From Shewanella piezotolerans WP3 (GTDB taxonomy: Bacteria > Pseudomonadota > Gammaproteobacteria > Enterobacterales > Shewanellaceae): a stretch of DNA of 64,000 nt. The notes under the pieces were generated by a model. The model had not been told where the DNA came from and ran no database searches. It saw nothing but the letters and a program-made list of their open reading frames with translations. The stretch covers positions 1,488,001 to 1,552,000 of the forward strand of contig NC_011566.1 of the NCBI RefSeq assembly GCF_000014885.1. Reading direction: 5' to 3'. Positions 24,966-34,572 of this stretch are shown one piece after another; positions within the stretch are counted from its first letter, which is position 1; every line of letters begins with the position of its first letter. The position numbers and the translations under genes are program-made.

Positions 24966-27900
24966 AAAGTGTCTAAAGTTTGTGGTTTTTCATCACCTGC
25001 GTCTTTTTTGGGTCGCATGATTAAATGATACATAGTTGGCACCCATACTAACGATAGCAGCGTTGTTAGCAGTGTTCCGCCTGCAATCGCTATTGCAAAG
25101 GGAGGCCAGAATCCGCCGCCAGCGATAATCAATGGCAGGAAGCCACCTATAGTGGTAATGGTGGTAGAACCGATATGACGGCCGCAGCTGGTGACAAGAT
25201 CAACATTCACATTGGTATCACCTTCTCGAGTGGCCGGAACCTCCTCTAGCTCAGCTAAAATGACAATCGCAGCATTAATTGCAAGTCCCATCAATCCAAG
25301 CAGGCCGATAATGACGGTAAAACCGAACGGGTAACCAAAAGTATAGACGGCAAGTAATCCAAGCCCAGCCGATTGCATCGCGCTAAATAGTATTATGCCG
25401 GTAAGTCTAAATGAGTTGAATGACAACACTACAGTGGCAAAGAGTAGCGTGACCACTAACACGAGATTGGACATCAAATTGCCGACCGCTTCATTACGTT
25501 TTGCGCTTTCGCCGCCGATCTCAATGCGATAGCCTCCAGGTAACGCAATAGCATCTAGCTTGTCTTTAGCGCGTTCGAGTACTTCTTGCGGCAAGACACC
25601 GCTGGTGATGTATGCTTCAATTGTGTTGACTCTTTGTCCGTCTCTGCGGGGGATTGCTCCGCGGCTAACTTCAATTTTGTTGCTTGATATGGCGGATAAT
25701 GGAATACCATTACCATTGCCCGACACCAACATTAATCCAGATAGTTTTGTTTGTTCTTCGCGGGTACTGTCGTACAACCGTACTCTGATAGGTAGAGATT
25801 CTGTTTGCTCTAGAATACTGCCACCATTAATGCCGGTGGTGGCCATTTCAACTTGCTTAGCGATATCGGTTAATGACAAACCGCTCATCAAGCTTGCATC
25901 TTCATTGACCTGTAACCAAACCTTAGGAGCACCTGCACTTAATGTGGCGCGAGTATGAATAACATCAGTGGTGTCACTGAGCACCTTTCTGACTTGTTCA
26001 CCGAGCAATTTCAGCTGGTCGAGATTGGGGCCAAAAATCCTCAATTCGACAGGGGCATTAAACGGGGGGCCTTGCTCAAGCTTTCTGACAATGATCTGTG
26101 CTTGTGGAAAGGCGATGTCGAGCGATTCTTGCAGTTGTGGAATGAGCCTATTTGCAGTATCAAAATCACTGACCTTTACCATCGCTTGGGCATAATGACT
26201 GGCTCCTTGCTGACGCTGCAGTAAGTTGTAGTAAAAAGAAGGGGCATTACCGCCAATCACCCAATCTATACGGGTTATACCGTCTGTTTTTCTTAGCTCC
26301 TTGTCCATCAACTCCACTTGAATACGAGTATTGTCGACACTGACATGGGGCGCTAAATAAACTTCAATTTGGAACATATCTCTATCTGAAGGCGGAAAGA
26401 ATTGCTCGGTCATCTTGCCTGCGGCAATAAAGCCCATAATGGGTAGAACACCGATGACAACGGCTGATAGCAGTGGACGAGACAGTGCAAAGGACAAACT
26501 GCGTTTAAAGGCGTTACTCAATATGGGCAGTTTAATACCATGGTGGTACCAGTGTGTCCCGTTTCCATCGACGCCAAAACGACCCGCAAGCCCAGCGATA
26601 ATGGTGTGAGAGATTATAAATGAACCGAGCAGGGCAAACATGACTGATATCGCGATACCACCAACAAACTCCCCCGCAGCGCCAGGCATCAATACAATCG
26701 GTGCGAAAGCTAACATGGTGGTAATGGTAGAGCCTGCTAGTGGTAGCCACAAATGCTGTAGCGTCTCTTTCACGGCGCGAATTCTGTCTTGCCCTTGCTG
26801 GCGTCGTTGAGAAATAGCATCAACAATAACAATGGCATTATCGACCATGATCCCAAGGGCCACCACTAAACCGGTGACTGACATTTGATGAATCGGTAAG
26901 CCGATATACTTCATGCAGGCGAGAGTAAATAGTGCAGTGAGTGGTAGTGAAAGAGAGACAATAATGGCATTTCTGAGGCCGAGGGTTAGCATCAATACTG
27001 CAAGAATAATCACGAAACCAAGTAATAGGCTTCCAACCAACCCACTGAGTCGATCTGTCGTGTAATGCTCTTGATCAAATAGCCATTCAATTTCTATATT
27101 AGCGGGGATCCCTGCTTGCATTTCATCGACAACAAGGCGCACTTTCTCAAGCCAGAGATCCACGCGAGTATTGTTGAGCATACGGGCTGCAACCATCACC
27201 CCTTGCTGCTGCTCAACCAAGGCAATGCTGGTGGCTGGTAATTTCGGTTGTCTGCTAATGGCTGCAATATCGCCTAAACGGATGATTTGGCCGCTGTTGG
27301 TGACTTTTAAAGGTACTTCCCTAACGCGAGCCATGGAGTCAAGTTCGCCAGAGACTTCTACCAGCGCTCTAAAATTATTGTTGTTAATCTCGCCAGCAGC
27401 TACTTTCGCGTCAGCGTTCTGCAATATTTGAGCTATTCCTTTGGGGGTCAATTGCAGTTGATTAACTTTATGGCCATCAAGTTGAACCAAGATCTCCTCA
27501 GTGGGTTGGCCATAAAGTTTGACAAAATTAGTGCCATTTAGCAGTCGAAGTCGACTTTGAAGTTCTTTTGCGTAACGGTTTAACATGTCGGTGCGGACAG
27601 CGCCTTCTCCACGCCAAGCAATGCCTAGAATAGCGGTATTCGCGTAGCCAACTTTATCATCGAGAATAGTGTTCTGGGCTGAGGTTGGCAGCAGGCTTTT
27701 TGCATCAGAGACCATATCTCTAGCGCGTGACCAAACTGGCGCTGTTTCTAGCACATTATCTTTAAGCTCAAGTTGAATGACCGAGATCCCTGGGCGTGAT
27801 GTTGATTGCACCAGCTTTAATTCTTCTAGGCGGCGTAGCTCACTTTCCAATACTTCAGTGACCAGTGCTTCAACACGTTCCGCAGAGGCACCAGGGTAGT

Positions 27901-28042
27901 GAGTGATAACAGAGGCAAAGCGGTTGGTTATATCGGGGTCTTCCATTCGTGGAAGGCTAGATATTGCCCCTAGGCCAGCAACTAATAACAGTGCGATGAC
28001 CAAGCTAATTAAGCGGCCATTTTCAACTAATGCTTTAACCAT
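24953..28042 (-). CDS. RND multidrug efflux transporter permease
   Basis: A 1029-residue inner-membrane proton antiporter of the AcrB/MexK superfamily. Twelve membrane helices in the typical arrangement, with two large periplasmic loops (about residues 35-330 and 555-860). The proton-relay helix reads GIMVDNAIVIVDA: one Asp is kept where AcrB has an Asp-Asp pair, the second being Asn, a pattern seen in other RND branches. Second gene of an operon with the adaptor, 5 bp apart. No outer-membrane channel gene nearby, so it presumably uses TolC. Substrates unknown. Confidence 0.93.
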   Translation of the reverse strand: MVKALVENGRLISLVIALLLVAGLGAISSLPRMEDPDITNRFASVITHYPGASAERVEALVTEVLESELRRLEELKLVQSTSRPGISVIQLELKDNVLETAPVWSRARDMVSDAKSLLPTSAQNTILDDKVGYANTAILGIAWRGEGAVRTDMLNRYAKELQSRLRLLNGTNFVKLYGQPTEEILVQLDGHKVNQLQLTPKGIAQILQNADAKVAAGEINNNNFRALVEVSGELDSMARVREVPLKVTNSGQIIRLGDIAAISRQPKLPATSIALVEQQQGVMVAARMLNNTRVDLWLEKVRLVVDEMQAGIPANIEIEWLFDQEHYTTDRLSGLVGSLLLGFVIILAVLMLTLGLRNAIIVSLSLPLTALFTLACMKYIGLPIHQMSVTGLVVALGIMVDNAIVIVDAISQRRQQGQDRIRAVKETLQHLWLPLAGSTITTMLAFAPIVLMPGAAGEFVGGIAISVMFALLGSFIISHTIIAGLAGRFGVDGNGTHWYHHGIKLPILSNAFKRSLSFALSRPLLSAVVIGVLPIMGFIAAGKMTEQFFPPSDRDMFQIEVYLAPHVSVDNTRIQVELMDKELRKTDGITRIDWVIGGNAPSFYYNLLQRQQGASHYAQAMVKVSDFDTANRLIPQLQESLDIAFPQAQIIVRKLEQGPPFNAPVELRIFGPNLDQLKLLGEQVRKVLSDTTDVIHTRATLSAGAPKVWLQVNEDASLMSGLSLTDIAKQVEMATTGINGGSILEQTESLPIRVRLYDSTREEQTKLSGLMLVSGNGNGIPLSAISSNKIEVSRGAIPRRDGQRVNTIEAYITSGVLPQEVLERAKDKLDAIALPGGYRIEIGGESAKRNEAVGNLMSNLVLVVTLLFATVVLSFNSFRLTGIILFSAMQSAGLGLLAVYTFGYPFGFTVIIGLLGLMGLAINAAIVILAELEEVPATREGDTNVNVDLVTSCGRHIGSTTITTIGGFLPLIIAGGGFWPPFAIAIAGGTLLTTLLSLVWVPTMYHLIMRPKKDAGDEKPQTLDTFAQT

Positions 28043-28047
28043 TTCGA

Positions 28048-29160
28048 CTACCTCGTTGCTAAGCTAGTTTGGCGAGTGACTATTTGCCCAGCAACTAACT
28101 TGTGTAAGCCTTGGTCGACATAGGTTTCGTTAGCACTGATAGCACCATTGATAAAGGCTTTGTCTTTTGAGGTATAGATGATCTCGACATCTCTGCGTTC
28201 GACCCTATCACGCTGCTGGCTATCTTGGGTTATGACATAAATGTTCCATAGTCCACGCACGCCATCTGTTAGCGCTGATATTGGCACCCAATAACCAGCA
28301 GTCTCAATATCGTGTTGATAACTGAAATAACTGAGCTCACCATTGATGACCTCCGCATCTTTCGGCAGTGTCACTCGAAGTTCTACTGTACGAGTAACTG
28401 GGTCTAACTCGGCGCCTATACCGGCAATTATACCTTGGTAGAACTTATCTCTAACGCGTAAATTAACGGTTTTGCCACTGCTTAAGTTGTTTGATACAGC
28501 AACAGGAACGCCAATATAGGCTTGTACATTGTTGTGCTGAACTAAAGTAAATACAGGACTGCCCAAACCGATCACTTCACCGAGGTTATGGCGACGTTTA
28601 CTAATGCTGCCATTAAAGGGAGCTAGCAGATCTGACTTTTGTATCTTGAGTTGATTGGCCTGTAAAGAGGCTATTAAACGGCTTTTGGCTGCTTGCAAAC
28701 TGCTTAGTTGACCTTTTAACTCATCAAGTTGCTGCTCTGAAGCGTAGCCCTGTTTCTTTAATTTTAAGCTTCTATTTAAGGTTGCAGTCGCTAAGTCTAG
28801 ATCAGCCTTATTTTGTGCAAGACTGGCGTTGAGTTCTCTCTTTTCCGCCTGCAATAATCGGGTGTCTAGTTGTGCTAACAATTGCCCTTTGGCGACAGTA
28901 TCTCCACTGTCGACCAACAGCGCATTAATTTTCCCTGCTAACTCAAAACCCACGCCAGTGGTGTTTCCTGCGCGGATAGTGCCTGAAAATTCTTGCGAGT
29001 AGGGGTAAGAAGATTCGGCTACTAATTCACTACTACTCACGGATTGATAACTCGGGGTATCTAAGACGGCAACGGGAGCATCTTGGCATGCAGTTAAAAA
29101 GCTAACAGCAACTATGCTTGCGATAAGCCTACGACGAGTTAAAACTCTCATAATATCCAT
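28048..29160 (-). CDS. RND efflux periplasmic adaptor lipoprotein
   Basis: A 370-residue membrane-fusion protein linking the permease to an outer-membrane channel. The lipobox SFLTACQD puts the lipidated Cys near residue 25. The barrel-sandwich half-motifs (GFELAGKINALLVDSGDTVAK and SDLLAPFNGSISKRRHNLGE) flank a coiled-coil hairpin (about residues 100-165), followed by a beta-barrel region. First gene of the operon; its promoter region carries the two operator-like palindromes and is shared with the divergent tetR gene. Confidence 0.93.
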   Translation of the reverse strand: MDIMRVLTRRRLIASIVAVSFLTACQDAPVAVLDTPSYQSVSSSELVAESSYPYSQEFSGTIRAGNTTGVGFELAGKINALLVDSGDTVAKGQLLAQLDTRLLQAEKRELNASLAQNKADLDLATATLNRSLKLKKQGYASEQQLDELKGQLSSLQAAKSRLIASLQANQLKIQKSDLLAPFNGSISKRRHNLGEVIGLGSPVFTLVQHNNVQAYIGVPVAVSNNLSSGKTVNLRVRDKFYQGIIAGIGAELDPVTRTVELRVTLPKDAEVINGELSYFSYQHDIETAGYWVPISALTDGVRGLWNIYVITQDSQQRDRVERRDVEIIYTSKDKAFINGAISANETYVDQGLHKLVAGQIVTRQTSLATR

Positions 29161-29218
29161 TTTATAAAATCCGTTTGAGTTAAGTTAATGGTTAACACAG
29201 CGTAAAGGAAACGTTAAA

Positions 29219-29263
29219 CTAGACTGTCTAGTCTATTTTGTAAGAACTAGACTGTCCAGTCCA
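29219..29263. promoter_or_regulatory. Tandem TetR-type operators between efflux operon and regulator
   Basis: CTAGACTGTCTAG (29219-29231) is a perfect 13-bp palindrome; CTAGACTGTCCAG (29247-29259) is a second copy with one mismatch, 28 bp apart start to start. Both lie between the divergent start codons, the expected place for the TetR protein to bind and repress both directions. Confidence 0.7.
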
Positions 29264-29317
29264 TTTTGTGATTAAATAGCTTAACTGATATTTTTCAGCA
29301 GCCTAAAAAGAGCGTAA

Positions 29318-29938
29318 ATGCCAATGAATACACCTGTGATGAGCCGTAGCGAGCAAAAAAGAGACCAAATTTTACTTGCGGCTAAAGAGCTTTTTTGTGA
29401 ACAAGGCTTTCCGAACACCAGTATGGATGAGGTGGCGAAGCTTGCTGGGGTGTCTAAGCAAACTGTGTATTCTCACTTTGGCTGTAAAGATGACCTGTTT
29501 GTGGCATCGATAGAATCCAAATGCATTATGCACGGGGTTAACGATGAAATGTTGGCCGATCCATCGACACCGGAAACCACCTTAGCCATGTTTGCTAAAC
29601 ACTTTGGCGAAGTGATCACCAGTCCTGAAGCGATTACCGTGTTTAAAGCCTGTGTGTCGCAAGCTGATACTCATCCAGAGATCTCCAAATTATTTTATAG
29701 TGCAGGCCCTGAGAACATATTGGGCTTGTTAAGTGACTATTTTATTAAGGTGGCTGAATTAGGGAATTACCAGTTTGATAACCCTCACCATTGTGCTGTT
29801 CGCTTTTGCTTATTGATGTTTGGTGAGATGCGAATGAAGCAGGAGTTAGGGCTGGATATTACTGAACTATTGCCTGACAGAGAGGAATATCTTAGCGGTA
29901 GCGTTGAAATGTTCTTAAGTGCTTATAAGACAAATTAA
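29318..29938 (+). CDS. TetR-family transcriptional regulator of the efflux operon
   Basis: A 206-residue regulator. The N-terminal helix-turn-helix (about residues 12-60: QILLAAKELFCEQGFPNTSM, then VAKLAGVSKQTVYSHFGCKDDLF) is the TetR signature; the C-terminal helical domain would bind a ligand, often an efflux substrate. Divergent from the adaptor-permease operon with tandem palindromes between, so it most likely represses that operon and itself. Nearby in-frame ATG codons at 29324 and 29339 make the exact start uncertain. Confidence 0.9.
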   Translation: MPMNTPVMSRSEQKRDQILLAAKELFCEQGFPNTSMDEVAKLAGVSKQTVYSHFGCKDDLFVASIESKCIMHGVNDEMLADPSTPETTLAMFAKHFGEVITSPEAITVFKACVSQADTHPEISKLFYSAGPENILGLLSDYFIKVAELGNYQFDNPHHCAVRFCLLMFGEMRMKQELGLDITELLPDREEYLSGSVEMFLSAYKTN

Positions 29939-30046
29939 GTTTTAACTTTTTTTCTGTTACAAAGTGATCCTATTTTCATTAACAAACGTAAGTTAGAGTC
30001 AGAATAACAATTATAGATTGTCTCCTTTTCCGCTAATGGAGTTAGC

Positions 30047-30931
30047 ATGCAAATAAAACCGATATTACTAACCTCAATGGTTCTCTCCACTATGGCATTT
30101 TCATCATATGTACATGCCAAACCGGGCAAACAGTATTCACCATTAAGTGTTAGCGTATCTCGAATAGCGACAGGCACTGCGGCTGTGGGTGAGCAGGGCA
30201 ATGAACTACAGCGTGATCAGTGGATGTTTGATCTGAAAACGGGGATGCCACTGAATAAGCAGTGGATGATTGCTGCAAAGCTTGGTTACGACAACCTCGA
30301 TTATGACTGGACATCTACTAGTATTGCGAGTCAACAGACTTGGGACAAGATTGAACGGTACCGCGCCAGTGTTTCTTTGTCTTATCGACCAGATGAGCAT
30401 TGGATGTTCATGTTAGCTCCTAAGATCCAGTACGCTGCGTCAGACAATGCATCTTTGAGCAATGCGCAAAGTTATGGTGCATTTTTATCAGCAATGTACC
30501 GTTTTGGTTCTGGCAATATGATTGGTTTTGGCGTCGGTTACCTAAATGATATTGATGAGGTAAGAACGGTGCCTTTTATCGCTGTTAACTGGCAAATTAC
30601 TGAAAAGCTTAAGTTAGGCAATCCATTCTCAGCAGGGTTTAGTGGCCCAGCAGGTCTTGAATTGAGCTATGCCATGAACCCTGACTGGGATTTTGGTGTA
30701 GGAACATCTAAAAGAACCAACCGCTTCTTGATAGCTGATGATGAAGAGACCGCTGAAATTGATGAATGGGTTAGTTTTGCACGCGTCGGTTGGAAGGTTA
30801 ACTCATCATTTAGCGTTAACGGATACGCTGGATACTTTTTTAATGGTGAACTTGAATTGAATCCGCAAAATAGTAAAGAAGAGATTGAAAACCAAGGCGC
30901 ATTGGCCTTGGATCTCACTTACAAATTTTAA
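30047..30931 (+). CDS. Outer-membrane beta-barrel protein, DUF6268-like
   Basis: A 294-residue protein with a signal peptide (residues 1-24, ending YVHA). The mature sequence alternates polar and hydrophobic residues in about ten strands (for example WMFDLKTGMPLNKQWMIAAK, FGSGNMIGFGVGY) and ends in the aromatic LDLTYKF, the usual C-terminal signal of outer-membrane barrels. The pattern resembles DUF6268-family proteins, an identification from memory. GGAG lies 7 bp before the ATG. Function unknown. Confidence 0.75.
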   Translation: MQIKPILLTSMVLSTMAFSSYVHAKPGKQYSPLSVSVSRIATGTAAVGEQGNELQRDQWMFDLKTGMPLNKQWMIAAKLGYDNLDYDWTSTSIASQQTWDKIERYRASVSLSYRPDEHWMFMLAPKIQYAASDNASLSNAQSYGAFLSAMYRFGSGNMIGFGVGYLNDIDEVRTVPFIAVNWQITEKLKLGNPFSAGFSGPAGLELSYAMNPDWDFGVGTSKRTNRFLIADDEETAEIDEWVSFARVGWKVNSSFSVNGYAGYFFNGELELNPQNSKEEIENQGALALDLTYKF

Positions 30932-30952
30932 ACCCGATTCGTTTGAAAGATA

Positions 30953-31513
30953 TTACTTGCCCAACATGGCTTTCTTTAAGCTTTTTTGGGCAGGTTCATC
31001 ACCTAACCATATCTTTAACAACGCTTGACGAAACGGCTCGCTAGTAATGGTTGCCTGAGCGGTACCATTTTTAAATGCAGTAACCCCAAGATCCTTACTT
31101 GCCAACAGGGTGAACTGATCGCCCTCAACGATTTCGTCGCTGAACAATCCCATAAACTGGTCTATTTGATTTTGGATTGGTGCAGTATTGCCATCAGTTG
31201 CATCATCAAATCCTTCGTTAATCGCATCGGCCATTTTCTCGGCGGTGATCATCCCTGAAGTAATGTTCAATCTTACGGCTGCGCTATCGGCCGACAAAAC
31301 GGCAGCGGTGTTATCGAGAGTTTGGGGAAGATATAGGCTGCCTACATAGAGATCGATAAAAAACTTACTGCGAACCCCCGCGCCATTGAATACCAGTGTT
31401 TGTTCGTTTAGCCTCACAGAGTCTTCAAGTTGAACACCTGATACCTCTTTAGCTTGTAAGCTAAGGGGGAGAAGCAGCGCTGCAGCAAGCGCTATTCTAG
31501 AAACAAATTTCAT
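30953..31513 (-). CDS. Periplasmic chalcone isomerase-like protein
   Basis: A 186-residue exported protein. The frame extends to 31732, but the ATG at 31513 follows GAGG and opens a clean signal peptide (MKFVSRIALAAALLLPLSLQA). The mature part (SGVQLEDSVRLNEQTLVFNG, KFFIDLYVGSLYLPQ) is typical of bacterial chalcone-isomerase-like proteins, which keep the fold but probably not the plant enzyme activity; a fatty-acid-binding role has been suggested for relatives. It follows the 159-residue gene by 22 bp on the same strand. Confidence 0.85.
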   Translation of the reverse strand: MKFVSRIALAAALLLPLSLQAKEVSGVQLEDSVRLNEQTLVFNGAGVRSKFFIDLYVGSLYLPQTLDNTAAVLSADSAAVRLNITSGMITAEKMADAINEGFDDATDGNTAPIQNQIDQFMGLFSDEIVEGDQFTLLASKDLGVTAFKNGTAQATITSEPFRQALLKIWLGDEPAQKSLKKAMLGK

Positions 31514-31535
31514 AATAACCTCAATTAGGTGTGCG

Positions 31536-32015
31536 TTAGCCGCGAGATCCAAGCTTGTATTGACCGCTCTGTAAAAACATGATTGCTTGCTTTTGCTTAG
31601 GTGAAATGAGCAATGGACCATCATCAAAAAACAGGAAGCACTTCCAGTTCCTGACAAAGACATCCCAACGTGTTTCAATGACTTGGTATTTTTCATAACA
31701 AAAGTAAACTTTAGCAGCATCTTGCCAATCAATGTGCAGCGCTATTGGCTCTGGAATAGCGGCTTCTTCACTGTCCCAAGCACTTTGCCAATGTTCAGTA
31801 TCGCTCCAAGCACTATCTTTAGCGGCCCAGTCGCCCTTACCAAATTGTTCTGCATAGCTGCTTTTACTGCTGATCCACTTATTCCAAACTTCCATAGATG
31901 CTTTTTGTGACAGTGGCTTAATCAGCGCTTTATCTTCATCGGTAACCGGTAAGTCTTTGTGGTTGAAAATCCACTTACGTTTGTATTGTTCTAACGGAAT
32001 ATAGGTGTCTGACAC
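31536..32015 (-). CDS. Conserved hypothetical protein, DUF2947-like
   Basis: A 159-residue soluble protein, rich in Trp (motifs YKRKWIFNHKDLPVTDED and NWKCFLFFDDGPLLISPKQK), no signal peptide. I believe it belongs to DUF2947, found in Shewanella and Vibrio, but from memory only. Probably the first gene of a two-gene unit with the chalcone-isomerase-like gene. Function unknown. Confidence 0.7.
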   Translation of the reverse strand: MSDTYIPLEQYKRKWIFNHKDLPVTDEDKALIKPLSQKASMEVWNKWISSKSSYAEQFGKGDWAAKDSAWSDTEHWQSAWDSEEAAIPEPIALHIDWQDAAKVYFCYEKYQVIETRWDVFVRNWKCFLFFDDGPLLISPKQKQAIMFLQSGQYKLGSRG

Positions 32016-32524
32016 ACGGCCTCTCTGTTGAATTCATTTTGCTAAACATGCAGTGCTCGACATTATATACGTAAAACTGTCACTAGCGGCATAAATGGCA
32101 ACATTTAAATGGTTCATCATAGGGGCGCTAGCTAAGGCTTTAATTATCGCGTTGACCACAAAACGGTAAAAACAGTATGGATCACAATGACTGTTTAAAA
32201 ATGGTGCGGGACTTCTTTAAGGTTTGGCTGTCTTTGCAAGAAAACGACAAAATACTTGAGTGAATTACTCTGATTTTAGCGTAGATTTAGTGACTATTTA
32301 GATAAACTTACTTATAAATCACCTTTACACGCTATTAAGTGTACATTTTCTTAACATCCGCTTAAGTGAGTCCACTTTTAAGCGCTGTCACGTTACAATA
32401 ATATTACAGTGGATATTATGTGCAATTTTGCGCCGTATCGATTTTATCATTTAGTTTTTTCGTTGTTACATTTTTATTGCTAACAAAAATAAGCAGTTAT
32501 GCAATGATAACTCAAGAGCTTTTT

Positions 32525-34507
32525 ATGACATTAAAATACAAATTATTATATTCGTTTGTTTTATTGGGGATGGTTCCCGCCGCCATCATAGCGTTTTTTT
32601 CCCTGTATATCGCCAGTAGCAGTATAGAAGAGCAAGCTTACGACCAGTTAACTTCAATGCGAGAGATAAAGAAAAATCAGTTGGAAGATTACTTCCTTCA
32701 AACTCAAAAAGATCTCGCCTTAATAAACAACGTATGGGCGGATAACCTGAAACTGGATTCAGAGCTGAGGCCTGAGTTATTGGCACAGTTGAAACATGGT
32801 TTCTTTGAGTCTTTTATCAGAGAGTATAACTATTACGACCTATTTATTATTGATAAATCTGGCGAGGTATTTTACACCGTCGCAAAGGAGTCTGACTATA
32901 AAACCAACCTAAAAACGGGCCCTTACAGTCAGTCTGGTTTAGGGCGATTATTCCAAAGAGTGAGTTTGAGCCAAAAGGTAGAGATCGAAGATTTTGCACC
33001 TTATGCCCCCAGCAATAATGAACCCGCGAGCTTTATCGCCGAACCGATAGAGGTGAACGGTAAGGTGATCGGGGTGATTGCTTTGCAGCTTTCCATAGAA
33101 AAAATAAACCAAATTATGCAATTTCGTCAGGGGATGGGGGATACCGGTGAAACCTATCTTGTTGGTGATGATTTCAAGATGCGCTCAGACTCTTTCTTGG
33201 ATCCTATTGGGCACTCAGTTGTAGCAAGTTTTGCAGGAAATGTGCGCGATAATGGCGTACAAACTGAGGCGGTTAGCGCAGGCTTTAGAGGTCATTCTAG
33301 TACCGATATTGTTATCGACTATAACGGTAATCCAGTTTTATCATCTTACACTCCATTGGAGTTTCTTGGCTTATCTTGGGTGTTATTGGCAGAAATTGAT
33401 GAGTCGGAAGCTTTTGCTGCTTTAAACCATTTGCAAACTATCATCGCTATTATCTGTTTATTGACAATTGCAGGGATCATTTTGGTGACATTTTTTATTG
33501 CAAAATCGATACTTAAACCAATAGGAGGGGAACCCGCAGAGATGGAATCTTTAACTCGGAAGATTGCTGAGGGCGACTTGACGACTCAGTTTAATCGCAG
33601 TGCTAACCGTACAGGCGTATACGCGTCGATGGTTTCAATGACACAGGGCTTGACTCGAATGATGGGATCTTTGACTCATGTTACCTCGGAGTTATCAAGC
33701 GCTGCAGAGCAAACCAGTAGTACCAGTGTGCAAGCTAGTGCTAGCTTACAAGAGCAGCAAGCGAGCATTGAAACGGTTTCATCTGCTATGTATGAGATGT
33801 CAGAAACCATAGAAAGTGTGTCAGAAAATGCTCGTTCAGTGGCTGACTTGTCAAGTAATGCTACTGAGACGTCAAAGCTTGCCAGTCACAATGTTAGCAA
33901 TACAATTGCAGAGCTTCATGAGTTAGTGGATGAAGTAGGGACTGCCACTGAAGTGATTGCTGAAATTGAGTCAAAAAGCCAAGGTATAGGCTCTATTTTG
34001 GAAGTGATTAGAGGGATCTCTGAGCAAACTAATCTATTGGCGCTCAATGCCGCCATTGAAGCTGCCAGGGCTGGTGAGCAAGGACGAGGATTTGCCGTCG
34101 TCGCTGATGAAGTCCGTCAATTAGCGCAGAAAACACAGCTCTCAACTGCCGATATTGAAGAGATGATTGCACAACTTCAGTTAGACACACAAAATGCCGT
34201 TGCGGTGATGAAGCAAAGCAGCGAACACACCCAAAAGACGATTCAATCTGCCGCTAGCAGCAAAGAGTCTATCCAGCTTGCAATGGAAGAGATGGTCAGT
34301 ATCTCTGCCAATGCAGAGCAGATTGCGGCAGCCACAGGGCAGCAATCATTAGCTGCACAGGAGATAAGCCAGAGTATCACGGCAATTAACGATACAGCGG
34401 CGCAAAATGCAGCGGGTTCTGAACAAGTTGCGGCGGCAAGCGAACATATCGATCAGCTTTCAAAGCAACTAAGCTCGTTAACCGCGCAGTTTAAATTGAA
34501 GGGTTAA
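32525..34507 (+). CDS. Methyl-accepting chemotaxis protein with dCache sensor
   Basis: A chemoreceptor of 660 residues from ATG 32525 (MTLKYKLLYSFVLLGMVPAA), preceded by AAGAG; the frame opens earlier at 32420, but those extra residues would add a second hydrophobic segment before the normal first helix. A periplasmic double-Cache region (about residues 38-275) is followed by a second membrane helix (about 280-305), a HAMP domain and a long cytoplasmic coiled coil with the tip NLLALNAAIEAARAGEQGRG. No CheR-binding pentapeptide at the end. A convergent terminator follows. Ligand unknown. Confidence 0.9.
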   Translation: MTLKYKLLYSFVLLGMVPAAIIAFFSLYIASSSIEEQAYDQLTSMREIKKNQLEDYFLQTQKDLALINNVWADNLKLDSELRPELLAQLKHGFFESFIREYNYYDLFIIDKSGEVFYTVAKESDYKTNLKTGPYSQSGLGRLFQRVSLSQKVEIEDFAPYAPSNNEPASFIAEPIEVNGKVIGVIALQLSIEKINQIMQFRQGMGDTGETYLVGDDFKMRSDSFLDPIGHSVVASFAGNVRDNGVQTEAVSAGFRGHSSTDIVIDYNGNPVLSSYTPLEFLGLSWVLLAEIDESEAFAALNHLQTIIAIICLLTIAGIILVTFFIAKSILKPIGGEPAEMESLTRKIAEGDLTTQFNRSANRTGVYASMVSMTQGLTRMMGSLTHVTSELSSAAEQTSSTSVQASASLQEQQASIETVSSAMYEMSETIESVSENARSVADLSSNATETSKLASHNVSNTIAELHELVDEVGTATEVIAEIESKSQGIGSILEVIRGISEQTNLLALNAAIEAARAGEQGRGFAVVADEVRQLAQKTQLSTADIEEMIAQLQLDTQNAVAVMKQSSEHTQKTIQSAASSKESIQLAMEEMVSISANAEQIAAATGQQSLAAQEISQSITAINDTAAQNAAGSEQVAAASEHIDQLSKQLSSLTAQFKLKG

Positions 34508-34544
34508 TATTGACGGTAAACTTGTGAGATATATTCATTCACTA

Positions 34545-34572
34545 AGGGCCCGCTACAGGGCTCTTTTCTTAT
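34545..34572 (+). terminator. Terminator after the second chemoreceptor gene
   Basis: AGGGCCC and GGGCTCT (one G-T pair) around a six-base loop, followed by TTTCTTATTT. It slightly overlaps the end of the convergent GNAT gene. Confidence 0.7.

Noticed and set aside
29935..30201. Minus-strand frame of 88 codons between tetR and the barrel gene
   Set aside because: Covers the signal peptide of the barrel protein gene in antisense and lacks a ribosome site.
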